Assembly (NCBI GenBank): GCA_003184365.1 | Contig: NKYR01000017.1 | Location: 186,001 to 250,000 of the forward strand | Direction of reading: 5' to 3' | DNA length: 64,000 bases | Source of the DNA: Evernia prunastri | Taxonomy: Eukaryota; Ascomycota; Lecanoromycetes; Lecanorales; Parmeliaceae | Shown: positions 46,092 through 56,416 of the stretch, piece after piece | Layout of the letters: every line of letters begins with the position of its first letter | Position numbering within the stretch: the stretch's first letter is position 1 | The notes under the pieces: generated by a model | The model's input: the letters and a program-made list of their open reading frames with translations, nothing else | Told to the model about the DNA's origin: nothing | The model's database searches: none | Program-made: the position numbers and the translations under genes

Positions 46092-47303
46092 ATGGCCGCA
46101 GCAAAGGCCTTCTTGCTGCTTCTCGCCCTCCTACTAATCCAAACCGTCACTGCGGCGCCTCAAGCCCTGGATCATGGCTTCCCTGGTATCGACGAGCAGC
46201 AGCTTGAGCGTCGAACCGTCGTCTCCCTTTCCGCGAGCAAACACTCCTCCTCCTCCTCCTCCTCCTCCTCCTCCTCCCCCCTCCTCTCAACCACTAGCCC
46301 CATTTCCACTATCCCGATTCTGACAATCATCACCATCAGAGCGACGTCCGTCCACATCACGAAACAGATGCAATACGTGACTTCCTACAGCCCCATCATG
46401 ACGCTGTGTCCCCTCGCGGGCATGGCCTTGCCTAGTCAGCCCAGTTATCCCGTGTCCGATCCGCCGGCGGCGTCGGTCAATGCTACGAATTCAACGCTGC
46501 CTTCGAGCGGAATACTGCGTCGAAAGCCAGACCTGGCCGCCAGATTCATTCCCCCCTCGTTCAGTCGCCAACGTCTCGACGTGCTCAATTTTCTGGGAGC
46601 CAATAACCACCCCAATCTGCCACACGACGCTTTCGCCGCTTGCAGGCCCCCTGATCACCGTCACCGAATGCCACCAGTCCGTCACCTTTAGCTCCCAGCT
46701 CGGCTATACACTCGCATGCGATGCCTCGGCGCCTGTCGTCGAGATGATGACGACTTATTACGTAGCGCCCTGGAGCGACCTGAGCGTAGGCTCGGTGCCG
46801 ACGAAGAGTGTCATCGCGGAGATCTGCAGTAGCGGTCGCAGCGACTGTAGCACCAAGGAGGAGAAGTGGGATACGCAGCTGAGCGAGTATACGCAGGTGA
46901 CGAAGAAGACGGTGTCGGTTCATACGACGGTCGTTGGAGTGGGTGCCGCCATCCACGTCTCTTTGGAAGCCCGAGGACTGAGTGGCTGACTGATCTCTAG
47001 CCTGCGACCGTGATCATCGATCCGGCCATCGATCCTATCACCATAGGCGGCGGCCCCCCGAGCTCTGTATACGTCACCATGGTCGTCGAAACGACGCAGA
47101 CGAGCACCGTCACGGCGATCACGAAAGCCACTGCTGCATCGGATGATGAGGCTGCTGCGACGACTGGTATAGCGCCGGTTGAATCGACGAGTCTTGACTT
47201 TGCGGATGAAGTGGCTACGGTGTCAAACACGACGACAAGAACCGTGACCGTGGTCTCCGCTAACTCCACTGAGACCCTCCCACTGCCGACGAGCTCTGGT
47301 TGA
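46092..47303 (+). CDS. Secreted Ser/Thr-rich fungal protein, unresolved frame change
   Basis: The ATG at 46092 begins a clear signal peptide (MAAAKAFLLLLALLLIQTVT then AAPQ, a likely cleavage site). A Ser homopolymer from a TCC microsatellite and an N-glycosylation-rich segment (SVNATNSTLP) follow. Family-like sequence then continues in another frame: TTPICHTTLSPLAGPLITVT, TYYVAPWSDLSVGSVP and CSSGRSDCSTKEEKWDTQLS. I cannot place the join between about 46440 and 46565: no good intron is seen, and a run of six C (46551-46556) makes an indel possible. A second intron 46933..47000 (GTTGGA donor, GGCTGACTG branch, CTCTAG) joins VHTTV to PATVIIDPAIDPI; the end is PLPTSSG. The pattern resembles secreted or wall-associated fungal proteins of unknown role. 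It may be a pseudogene. Confidence 0.6.
46245..46276. repeat. Coding TCC microsatellite (poly-Ser)
   Basis: About eleven TCC units encoding a serine run just after the signal peptide of the secreted protein. Confidence 0.85.
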
Positions 47304-47778
47304 GGGGCCTCCGTTGAAGGAAGATTTCGTTGCCCACTTCCCAAAGCAATGGACGCCTGTTTCCCCCGTTTTAGCGTACAATAGCCCGAGCCGGGGTTTA
47401 AACGCTTTCTTGCTTGGATTGACTGGGTTTCGAGATTTGGCGGGCATAGATTCAACTGTTTGATGGATTCGTGCCTAAAGCATCCAATGACAGAAAGCTC
47501 TTGTTCCGACCAAAATGGCTCGCTTGGATTGTCTTGTCTTGAGGATTCTAGTTGATGAGCATGTCCTTGCAAAGCCTTCCAAGCCATATTGCAGATCATG
47601 TAACGGAATGAAATTCTTGGGAACGCATTACCCTGGAGTAGTCATACAGATGCGGAAACCGTTCAGGCTATCCAGGTCGTGAGACGAGACGAGGATGGGC
47701 CCAGGACATGGCCAGATCTCGGGCCAAAGATTTCGATGACTTTGAAAGGTCAATGTAGACCAACAGAAGAAATCATCG
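47304..47778. other. Convergent spacer
   Basis: 475 bp between the stops of the secreted-protein gene (+) and aim11 (-). No further feature seen. Confidence 0.4.
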
Positions 47779-48336
47779 TCATCTTGGCTTTTCCCTCTCA
47801 ATTGTAGCCTGCGGTTCCACCACCGTGTGCCTCTCCTCCCTTGCCCGTTCCTCCTCATCGGGTCCTCGAGCACTCCACCTTCTCTCCTCCGTCCCACCCC
47901 CCGCCTTCCTTCCCGTCAGCGAAGCAATCCACTTCTCAAATGCCTCCTCGTCCTGATCCTTCTCTTCCCTCCCCTTCCATTCCCCACCCACTACCCTCCT
48001 ACTCCCGACACTTCTCCTGAACTCCTCCAAATTCCCGATATCAAACGCCCATAGCAGCCCCCCTCCCATCATGATGAAGAGACTCGCAACGTTGATCGTA
48101 GCAATGCCGAGCGCTTGATATGCTTCTAATCTGCGATTTATCTTCAAGGATGGGTGTTGGTTGGAAGGATGGTAGAAGCGGGGGATGATGGATCTTTGAC
48201 GTAGGAGGAGGGAGCGACGCGTCAGTAGAGAGGAGAAGGTGACGAGGGCGGCTCCGGTGAGGAAGATGTTGAGTTGATTGCGGGAGCGGTTGGATAGGAA
48301 GGTGGAGGGTGGTTCAGGGGCTTCTGGGTTGGGCAT
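47779..48336 (-). CDS. aim11: Aim11-like mitochondrial membrane protein
   Basis: Single exon, 185 aa from the ATG at 48336 (MPNPEAPEPPSTFLS); the frame is open to an earlier ATG at 48384. Family-like sequence: RNQLNIFLTGAALVTFSSLL followed by TRRSL and IIPRFYHPSNQHPSLKINRR, then LEAYQALGIATINVASLFIM and GGGLLWAFDIGNLEEFRRSV. Two membrane helices are evident, with a charged Glu/Arg-rich C-terminal tail that looks disordered. Aim11 was named from a yeast screen for mitochondrial inheritance; its molecular function is unknown. Assignment rests on the two-helix pattern and the WAFDI-type motif. Confidence 0.82.
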   Translation of the reverse strand: MPNPEAPEPPSTFLSNRSRNQLNIFLTGAALVTFSSLLTRRSLLLRQRSIIPRFYHPSNQHPSLKINRRLEAYQALGIATINVASLFIMMGGGLLWAFDIGNLEEFRRSVGSRRVVGGEWKGREEKDQDEEAFEKWIASLTGRKAGGGTEERRWSARGPDEEERAREERHTVVEPQATIEREKPR

Positions 48337-48964
48337 CGTTAATGGAAATGGACATTGGGGGAATGCCATGAAGTCCTCATTCAAGTCACGCTGGACGCTT
48401 CGAGGATGAATGCGTCGTAGCGGTGGTCGAGGATTGGAAAGTCAGCCCTACGCCGATCAAGGTGGATATGGAGAGGGATCTCGAATCAATCTCCTCAACA
48501 AGCTGCAGTGGGAACGGGGTAACCCTTTGTTGATGAACCGATCACTATGGCGAAACCTCTCGTCTTTCGATTGAGTTGACAATTGCGATATTCAATGGGA
48601 TCTTTTCCAAAATATTGACCTTGTGAGCTTGCAGGCGCGTTCAGACCGAGGCACGTCCCGTATACGCCTGACAAGCGAAGCCTAGGGTCATTATTCCTCC
48701 GCCTCCTCTGAGCTATTGTTGATCGTGTATGTCTCCAACGACGACGACGCGAACGACGCGATGTCTACTCTTCCGAAGAAGCGTGGCGGCCCCTCGCTTA
48801 ACTCCATATCAGGAAACGTCCAAGATATTGGCTTGATCAGTCCAGTTTGTTGTCACACTCTATGTTTCTGGAATAGATATTATTTTAGGAACTTTCTAAT
48901 AATAGATATCTCTTGCTCGCGTGGCGCAAGTCAGTTTTCCCCCAACCTTTTGCATTGCCAAGTC
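48337..48964. other. Intergenic region upstream of aim11 and of the tRNA-like gene
   Basis: About 630 bp. A short frame beginning MSTLPKKRGGPSLNSIS at about 48761 looks protein-like for some 25 residues but then degenerates. No gene is supported. Confidence 0.35.
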
Positions 48965-49048
48965 ACTTACTAATCGTCCAACAGTGGTAGCGCATCAGAC
49001 TTCTATCTTGATATCTGGAGGCTGCGGGTTCGAGCCCCGCCGTGAGTG
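48965..49048 (+). tRNA. tRNA-Arg (UCU), intron-containing and imperfect
   Basis: 84 nt. The B box GGTTCGAGCCC is perfect, within a fully paired T stem (GCGGG/CCCGC). The anticodon stem TCAGA pairs with TCTGG (one U-G) around a CTTCTA loop, giving anticodon TCT, with a 7-nt intron after the purine at 37. The variable loop is 5 nt. The acceptor stem ACTTACT/CGTGAGT pairs at 6 of 7 positions (one U-G), with discriminator G; a C then TTTTT terminator follows. Defects: base pair 7-66 is T-C, position 8 is A not U, D-stem pair 10-25 is broken and the A box is poor. It could be a divergent functional gene or a decaying copy. Confidence 0.55.
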
Positions 49049-50671
49049 CTTTTTGGAATTTTGATCTCTTCTCATTACACGGATTGGATCTTTTTGATGC
49101 TTGGATGTTACCATACCAAAGATCTTTGAAAGGGTCTTTCCCCTCCAAGTGATGTCCAATGTTGGAAATATACGAATTTGCCATCTCTAAGGCTACAGCA
49201 TAGAAGGGTCTAAGCAAGACAACGCGAACGCGAATAGATAAAAAATACTGCTGGAGGGATCAAGTGGCAGAGATGGAAGAGAAGTGAGCCGATGGGCTGA
49301 ATCAACGAGAAAGAGGCAAGTAGTTGGTTTAAAGCTCGAAAGGTGATCCTTGCTTCATGATGGACATCCGGACTTCACCCACAGTCATACATCGTCTCTG
49401 CCTCCTGAAGTGTAGGAGTTCTAGGGTCGTTCCGGCTTCAGACTGGAACGAAAACCAACCCACAATCGACAATACTGGTGAGCTCTCGTTGGGATATGTA
49501 GGACAGTTCGGGTGAACGATTCGCGCCAAGTCAATTATACCGACTTCTTGAGGACCGATTGCTTTCTGAAAGAAGCTTATTGCGGATGGCGATCACGATA
49601 CTCGTTGTTCGAAGATCGTAGGTCACTTCTTCAATGGAGCCCACGACAGGGCTACAGAAATCGTATCGGGAGGCCTTCCAAGTACCGCCAGTTCCATGAT
49701 GGATGTGAAGGTCACAGAGTCTCCCAGCGCTTTTTTGGCACTGTCCATTGGCTTTTCGCGCGCATGCACCATTGCGTGTTCTCTTCAAACTCTGCTCTCA
49801 CCTCTTGAAAGTGATCAAGGCTCTGCTCTGCAACCTGCTCCACGACGTTTGCTTTCCGGTTCGTTCGTTCTTTCATCATCCATGATTCTTTTTCTCGGTG
49901 TCGTTGGCGTATTCTTTCCCTTTTTGCAATAATCGAACGCAATACTCGTGCATTTGTGGGGAGTAGTCGCGACTTACCGCTCCCCCTTATTTTCCGCTAA
50001 GCAAGAGCGTAGACCTCCATCAAGCAGGGAAGGACACCGGTATCAGCCGCGAGACCTACCTTTGCCGGCGTCGAGGAGTACCACAACACTGTCATCATTG
50101 GTTGCGATTGCTACCCGCGTCCTCGAAATGGCATTGAAATCGAGTCGAAGGTCTTGACATGCTGAAGGTATGCTACGAGGAGCGTTGGGGGGCGAAAGGG
50201 GGGCCGGGGTAGGTGCTTGATTGGCTTGGACAGCTATCTCGGGGACGGCATCTGGTCATCGGAATCCAGGAGACCGATCTCGCTCCAGCGTAGCGGAGTG
50301 AATATGGATTCCGATGGGTCTTCGAAGAGTTTGCGAAAGCAAGTGTGCGTCACGAGCGCCTAACCTTACGGGCTAACCTCACGGGCTGTGAAGATGGCGA
50401 TTTCTCTTGTCAAAAGGTCTGGCCAAAAGTGACAAAGGTCATAAGCCAACAGAAAAAGAGACAAAAGAGAGCCATAGGCCAAGAATACATACGTCAGCCC
50501 ATAAAGATCTTTCCTGTGACTTACAGTAAGTAGCTCGTATGGCCTCAGCTGAGATCTTACTCTTCCTAACATGTTAAGTCGACGCAAAGGCAAATTCAGC
50601 CAGAAAACGTAAGGCGTACGAGAAATTGGTTCGCAAACTTCACAAGAAGCTGCAATTCAGATCGATTCTTA
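49049..50671. other. Gene-poor region between tRNA and GST gene
   Basis: About 1.6 kb. Frames up to 98 codons exist on both strands, but none resembles a known protein and none joins across good splice sites. I report no gene. Confidence 0.4.
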
Positions 50672-51415
50672 TCAACCTAGATACCTATCGCTCTGCAAAA
50701 AGGCCTTGACGTTCGGCCTGGCCTCCACAGCATCCACGAGCTCCGCCAACCTCGGGTAATTCTTCAGCCCCTTTCTCCCCTCCTTTGTCAAGTTCTCGTC
50801 GTGGCAGACCTGATACAGCACCATATCTGCATATGTAAAATCCTTCCCGGTGACGTAAGGCCCGGACGTCGACAGTTCATGCGTCTTCAGATGCGTCTCC
50901 AGAGCGTTTAGGAACCTTGGCTGAGTCGTTTTCTGATGCTCAGGATAGGCTTCTTCCTTGTTGGGGGAGAAGAAGGCTTGGATGAAGAGAGTGCGCCCTT
51001 GGTCATATTAGGATATGCTTTTCTCGTACCAGGCTTGAGATAACGTACAGTCGATGACGATATCGCACATTGCATCAGCCCAGTATTTCCCCTCCTCCGT
51101 GTCGGCTTCATAGCGCCCCAGCTGCCTGGCGAAATGCCTAAGGATGGCGTAACTCTGGGTCAAGATCCTCCCGTTCAATTCAACGACGGGGATGCTGCCC
51201 GTCGGGTTCATCGACGCGATGCGGGTCTTCTTGTACTCCGGGTACTCTTCAAAGGTATAGCGTGTGTCATCATAAGCGATGCCGGCATCTTCAAGCATGA
51301 GGCGGACGGCCTGTCCGCGGCCTCGAGATTGAAAGTCGAAGTAATGTATGTTCGGTATGCCACCAATGGTCTTGTTGCCGGCGCTTTCGGTGCCGCAGCG
51401 TTTGGTGGTAGGCAT
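50672..51415 (-). CDS. Glutathione S-transferase (sigma/mu-like)
   Basis: Exons 51415..51049 and 50997..50672, 230 aa, with a 51-nt intron (GTACGT..ACCAAG). It conjugates glutathione to electrophiles or acts as an isomerase. The N-terminal thioredoxin-like half starts IHYFDFQSRGRGQAVRLMLE, resembling the sigma-class Tyr site followed by RGR, then DTRYTFEEYPEYKKTRIASM and PTGSIPVVELNGRILTQSYA (cis-Pro and Glu/Gln-Ser GSH-binding loop). The helical half includes YWADAMCDIVID joined to WRTLFIQAFF, then GPYVTGKDFTYADMVLYQVC, the conserved N-capping/hydrophobic-staple region. It ends FLQSDRYLG. The frame is open upstream, but MPTTKRCGTESAG is the first ATG near the fold. Substrate unknown. Confidence 0.9.
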
Positions 51416-52086
51416 TTCGAGTGGGTAGGAACTTTTGTAGGTAGAAGAATAGTAGGAGCAGTAAGAGTAGAGATAGCTTACTCGTTGGATCAAAAAAGGA
51501 GAACGACTATTATGTATAAGTAGCTGAGCTCTAACCACCTGTCTTCCGCACCCCGCATGACGGACAGCCCCTGCCGGCCATGATGAAGGTAAAGTAAGTA
51601 AGCTGTGATGTCAGAAGGAAGGCATCTCCACGGCTAAACGGAAAGTTTGAGAGCAAAGTTTGTTTGTGTCTGACGTGGAAGCCTAGAACTCGAAAGGATG
51701 AGAGGTACCTAACATAAGGTATGTTTTTGATAGGGAAAGGGGATTATTGTGATTGATTGATTGATTGATGCATGCATGCATGCATGCTTTCTGGCTTACA
51801 TAGAGTAAGTTAACTACTCGTAGCCGCAGATCTGATCTGCACTCCATGGAGGTCTAGACTTTGAGGGAATAAATATTACCTACGAGTATTGTACGAAGAT
51901 GTCATCGTGGGTTAACTTATCTTTGATTTTTGGTGCGTGCAAGATTCGCTTCCTGTTTCTCTGTTCTCCATTCAAAACTAAATAGAAGAATCTAGGTATC
52001 CAAGCTTTTCCTTGTGAAACTGCCTGCTAAACCAATACTTAACTTCTTAAGCATTTCGATTCAGAGCATACGGGCAAATACCCCGT
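51416..52086. other. Intergenic region with microsatellites, GST promoter side
   Basis: About 670 bp with no supported gene. It contains the tandem GATT/GCAT tracts listed separately and GTAAAGTAAGTAAG-type words at about 51590. Confidence 0.45.
51751..51787. repeat. Adjacent GATT and GCAT microsatellites
   Basis: Five GATT units run directly into five ATGC units. The second half is self-complementary and could extrude as a hairpin. Confidence 0.85.
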
Positions 52087-54260
52087 CTAGGCCGCCAGGA
52101 TGCTCCTTCCTCCATCCGCCGTAATCCTCTGTCTGACACCCACCTTGATGTACCGAGTCCCCAGTTTCTGCATCCTTGAACTCCCCTTGCCGGTCTGACC
52201 CTCCTCCACCCCTACCATAGCTGATGGTGAAAACACCAAGGCTTGACCGGCATCGAGTGCCACGATCTTGTCAAAGAGGTCCTGCTCGCCGCGTTTGGAT
52301 GCCTGGCTTTCGCAGGACACGGCGGCAAGGTGCGATTTGAGTTCCGTGAGCCAGGCCGGGGACGTGAACTTGTGCACTATCGTCATCGAGGTCAAGTCCA
52401 GAAGCTTGGGGGATATCGTTGGCTCTTGGGTCGCGATGATGACCCGCGTGCCTAAATGCCGCTGCTGGCGGATGACGGAGAGGAGGCTCTCGGTGAAGGC
52501 TGTGCTCGAGTCCGTCCCGGTCATGAACTACAAAGTATCAGTCAGTGGTCATACATCTTGCTTGGCAAATCAAGGGGACTCCTTACTTTGTGAGCTTCGT
52601 CCAGCGCTACAATACGTCCATCTTCTCCTCTTTCTTCTAGAAAGAGAGCAAGGCATATGCTAAACATGGCACATGCGGCGCTCTCATCGACGAATGGACA
52701 ACTCAGGTCGACAATAGTCAGACTTCCAGGTCGAAAGGACCAGATACCTGGTTTCGCAATCTTCGCCCTCTCAATTGCGTCATCCTCATTCTCCCATTTT
52801 ACTTTCTGCGCATTCCCTTTCTTTGTATTTGCATACTTGGGTTTGACATGGGATTTGAAATCATTGACGTCTATTCCTGACGGGAACATGAAGCTCTCCA
52901 GGAGCTGGAGGCGCGTGTATAGCATCGCTTTTTGGCCCTCGTTGAATTTCTCCATTTCAATTCTCTCTTTGAAATAGTTATAATCTAGACCTGCGTTGTT
53001 ATGGTTTTTCATGGCCATTGCCCGAAGAATTCTGCATACGACCTGGTCGTTTGTCAGTCTGTCACCTCACTGACGGCTCTAACTCATCACTCACCTCCAT
53101 GTAAAGGGAAATCTTCCCTTCTTTCTCATCAACAGCCATCAGCTTCATCATGCGCTCAATATTCAGGTGCTTCTCTTCGAGCAGCAGTGGCGCCACTACC
53201 GGCCTCGGTGCACCGGGAGGCAACCCTGGCATATTCTCATAGGCATCCCTCATTCGATAGTAGTTGCTTGCCGATACCAGGACCGTCACCTTGATGTTCT
53301 TGGAACTCAAGTATGCTGCTTCGCAGAGTGAACTCGCCGAGAATCCCGTGAACTTATCGTAATGAAAGACCATCCCGGGTAGGGGATGCGGGAGTTTCCC
53401 TAGTCTAGAAGGCATCAAGGCAGCTTCTAGCATGCATGATAGGGTATGACTCTTTCCACTCCCTTGAGAGCCGCAAATGAAGGCAGACCATGGAGCGTTC
53501 ATGTTGACAAAGAGCCGGCTGTCGTCCGTCTTCGCCTGGGTGGACTGGGAGCTGCGATTCAGTGCAACACCGCAATTTTCTGAATCTGGACTCAGGCGGT
53601 CATCCGCTTCCTGTTGCTCATGGCCTCCAAACGTGTTCAGAATTTTGGCAAGGAAGCCATACTCAGGCAGCAATAACTCCGGGGTTTTCGTCGGCTGCTT
53701 TCCATTGGCATGTGCCAGTACATCGGCTGAGAAAAGGGGGGTTGTGCGGATTTCTTCTCGATGAACGCTGAGCTGTCGGTCATTTGCGTCTGCAGAGTCT
53801 GTAGACGACACCAGACTCTCGTGATATTCGCGGTCAGAGTCCCATTCATTGGGTGCCATTTTTGCTTTGAATTCTGTAAAGATGGTTAGAACCTGGAGTG
53901 TCAGAAACCGGACAATATCGCAAGTTTTGTGCCATTCCCACACAAAGGATGCAATTCGCAAATAGCGCTAGGCTTCCTGCATGGAAGGGGACAGTTAAAA
54001 CGGTAGAAGGCCGTGGGAGCTTCGTTGAAAGTTCCAGACGCGTTCACCACTCTCAGCAATCACGCACCTTTCTTCCCTCCGAGAGTCGTCGACTTCATAT
54101 GATCAACGACAATCTCTACCTCGTCAGAGGTCTCATCCCCGTCAGACGACCCAATTTCCTCGGAAGATTCGGAATCCAGCGTGGAGGCCTCGCTCCCCGC
54201 GGGGCCTGAGCACTCGTAATGCCGACAATCACGAGGTGAGAGTCCGTGAACGCAAGCCAT
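52087..54260 (-). CDS. P-loop NTPase (DNA-translocase-like fold), function unknown
   Basis: Exons 54260..54068, 53873..53095, 53042..52587 and 52527..52087, 622 aa. Walker A is GSQGSGKSHT (Gly199-Ser206), Walker B is IVALDEAHK (Asp472-Glu473), and a later strand plus polar residue is TRVIIATQEPT, which together suggest an additional-strand ASCE ATPase related to the HerA/FtsK group; this placement is my inference. Other blocks are LTIVDLSCPFVDESAACAMF and TSMTIVHKFTSPAWLTELKS. Exon 1 (MACVHGLSPRDCRHYECSGP) is Cys/His-rich, then acidic. It joins exon 2 through a 194-nt intron in correct phase, although the gene could instead start at 53859 (MAPNEWDSD). No bacterial-style partner nuclease is adjacent. 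I do not know the role. Confidence 0.75.
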
Positions 54261-54916
54261 TTAGTCCGACTTGACCTCAGGTTTTGGAGAACGCTGGTGT
54301 TTTATTTGGAGCGCAGCAAGGGTCGCAGGAAGGATCGAGGTTTTCCTGGTGAAGGGTGATGTTTTGGAATTCGGTTGCGCGCAGTAGTCTCTATGATTGC
54401 GTACAAAGGCAGACCATCACTCTTTCGGCAACGCTAGCGGCCTATCCCTGTGAAGTGTTGATTGATAGGGACCTTCCTCCCAGGATTGGCTGCATTCACA
54501 GGTTTAAAGGGATGAGAATTAGCAATCATGGCCGTTCTTTTGCATTCCATACTGTCATTATTTCATGCTAGCTCTCAACAGAGTCCGGACTCCAGTAGAA
54601 AACCCTTAGCAGGACAGCTTTCTCCAATCAAGCTAAGCTCTATCAAAGACACGAACCAAGCTTTCAATCAATATCAAATCGCCGTCCGTCGGGGCTCCTT
54701 CCCTCATACACCCACCCCCTTGAGAGGCATGAAAGGCCAATCTTGCTGTGAACCGTACCAAATACTTGATCCCCCTAATCCGCTGTCACACCAACGAGCG
54801 AACCCCTTCATACAGTACACAATTAGCGAAAGCGTCTCTCATGATTTCAGCGAAAACCTACAATGAAGAATGGACGCGTACCAATCGATTTTCCGCCTAT
54901 CCTCAATCATAAGCAA
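54261..54916. other. Spacer between orphan-protein 3' end and ATPase promoter
   Basis: About 650 bp. A 112-codon plus-strand frame (54528-54866) has no recognisable sequence. No gene is supported. Confidence 0.4.
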
Positions 54917-55915
54917 CTACCTAGACCCTTGCCTAGAGTACGAAGAACGATTGAGATACCAAATGGTAATCTCCTTTGGCTGATGGTTGTCCGCTAACAC
55001 ATCAGGACTGGCTTGATGGTCCGGATCAAGGATGTTACCTTTTTTGTCTTTTCTTGGCCTAATCATTGGAAACTTGCTGACCCAAGTCGTTCGAAATAGG
55101 CTCTCGAAGGGTCCACCTGCGGGGCAAAGCCTGATGACTTCTATATCGCCAATGCAAGCAGCAGGAGTTGGGACGAGCATTCCAGAGTTGAAATGATCTC
55201 TCACATAGCCGGAATACAATCTCACTGTGACGAATGGTCTAGTGTCCAAATAAGATGTATTGATCGATACTTGGAGGTGGGAGTTGATTTCGAGGCGGAT
55301 ACAAGGCATCTCGTCTGGGAGTGCGTCGGCAGAGAAGACGGCATAAGCAGTATCCTTGGGAATAAAAGGGTCGCCAACTAACGGGCAGTCCTCAACTTTG
55401 AATGCGCAGCTGATACGAGTGAACCGAGGACTTGGTTTGAAGTCCTTAGCTAGAGGGTTGAGAAGGCTCACGGGAGTGACACGAGGACTTGGTTTGAAGT
55501 CCTTAGCTAGAGGGTTGAGAAGGCTCACGGGAGTGACACGAGGGCTTCCTTGGTCAGGGGTACTTGCTACAATCTCCTCCGTAAGGATGTGAACAGAATC
55601 CTTTTGGTCTTTATTCTCTTCCCGTAAACGTAGTTGCATTAGCTTTTCGACAATATCGTACTCATTTTCGGTGACATTCCCATGCACAGTCTCCGTGTGA
55701 TCTGGCTCGTTATGGGTTAGGTACACGATGTGTGAACCCTCGCTAATAGCGCCCCGTTCTCGATCATCGTATATTCCTGGCTGGTGCCCGGCGCCGGGCT
55801 CTGTCTGATTGGTCATCGTAAAGAGGGTGTAGTCTGTGGGAGGCGTAGCCCTGCTTTGGTAGGACCCGACAGCGAAAGTGCTGCCCCTGTGTATTCTGAC
55901 TATGACCACTTCCAC
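54917..55915 (-). CDS. Orphan protein with tandem 19-aa duplication
   Basis: Single open frame, 332 aa, or 299 aa from the ATG at 55816 (MTNQTEPGAGHQPG). I do not recognise it. A charged N-terminal half contains NEYDIVEKLMQLRLREENKD, a possible short helix. It is followed by two identical 19-residue units (RVTPVSLLNPLAKDFKPSP-like) and a third partial copy, then a probably folded C-terminal part with FKVEDCPLVGDPFIPKD, CIRLEINSHLQVSINTSYLD and VTVRLYSGYVRDHF. No signal peptide or membrane segment is clear. It lies among poorly conserved genes. A coding role is supported by length and the frame-preserving 57-bp repeat. Confidence 0.6.
   Translation of the reverse strand: MEVVIVRIHRGSTFAVGSYQSRATPPTDYTLFTMTNQTEPGAGHQPGIYDDRERGAISEGSHIVYLTHNEPDHTETVHGNVTENEYDIVEKLMQLRLREENKDQKDSVHILTEEIVASTPDQGSPRVTPVSLLNPLAKDFKPSPRVTPVSLLNPLAKDFKPSPRFTRISCAFKVEDCPLVGDPFIPKDTAYAVFSADALPDEMPCIRLEINSHLQVSINTSYLDTRPFVTVRLYSGYVRDHFNSGMLVPTPAACIGDIEVIRLCPAGGPFESLFRTTWVSKFPMIRPRKDKKGNILDPDHQASPDVLADNHQPKEITIWYLNRSSYSRQGSR
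55425..55538. repeat. Exact 57-bp tandem duplication
   Basis: Two identical 57-bp units (55425-55481 and 55482-55538), a multiple of three, inside the orphan protein gene. Identity over the whole unit suggests a recent event. Confidence 0.95.
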
Positions 55916-56101
55916 GCTAAGTCATGCAAGATATGGATAGTAAACCGTACTGTATATGTATGATTGATCAGAATTCCTCGTGTAGAGATGTAGAGGTCTG
56001 GTTCCGAGCCATTGGGCAGGAAGGGACACCCATATAAGGACCTGGAAAATCAACAGGCTCCTACCTTGCCCCCAGCCGGGGCAGGAGCGTCCACTGTCAC
56101 T

Positions 56102-56416
56102 TCAAAACCTGGGCGACATTGGTCCTAGGCTTCCTTGGAGCTCGTAGATCCGCCTTATATAAGTGATTCGCTACGTTGTCCGTTAGAAAGGTTCCAACTT
56201 CATCTTCGGGATCCTACTGACGATGGCTTCGATCTTTTCTCGATCCACGCTCTCAAGAGTGGTCCTCATCACCTGTCCTAACAGCGCGCAAGAATCACCG
56301 TAAGCTCGAATGGCATCCGCATGGTTTCCACGGTCGTCAAAGAAGACAGCGTTTTGAGCTTTGTGGAGGGCTTCTGATAATATCTCTTTCCTGGAATCAT
56401 GAGTGGAAGGATCCAT
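56102..56416 (-). CDS. Stand-alone MIT-domain small protein
   Basis: Exons 56416..56222 and 56170..56102, 87 aa. A 51-nt intron (GTCAGT donor, TTTCTAACGG branch, AACGTAG acceptor, phase 0) joins KIEAI to RITYIRRIYELQ. MIT domains are three-helix bundles that bind ESCRT-III tails or microtubule-linked partners, as in Vps4. Here helix 1 is SEALHKAQNAVFFDDRGNHA, helix 2 is DAIRAYGDSCALLGQVMRTT and helix 3 is VDREKIEAIRITYIRRIYEL, so one domain fills nearly the whole protein. Without the splice, helix 3 is lost after IEAI, which argues strongly for it. No ATPase or other domain is attached. It may be a small adaptor or a fragment of a larger ancestral gene. Confidence 0.75.

Noticed and set aside
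49531..49788. 85-codon minus-strand frame considered as a transposon or retroelement remnant
   Set aside because: No reverse transcriptase, integrase or transposase motif and no terminal repeats nearby.
56222..56416. MIT gene read as a truncated 77-codon unspliced frame
   Set aside because: Unspliced reading destroys helix 3, while a 51-nt intron with a CTAAC branch restores it exactly.
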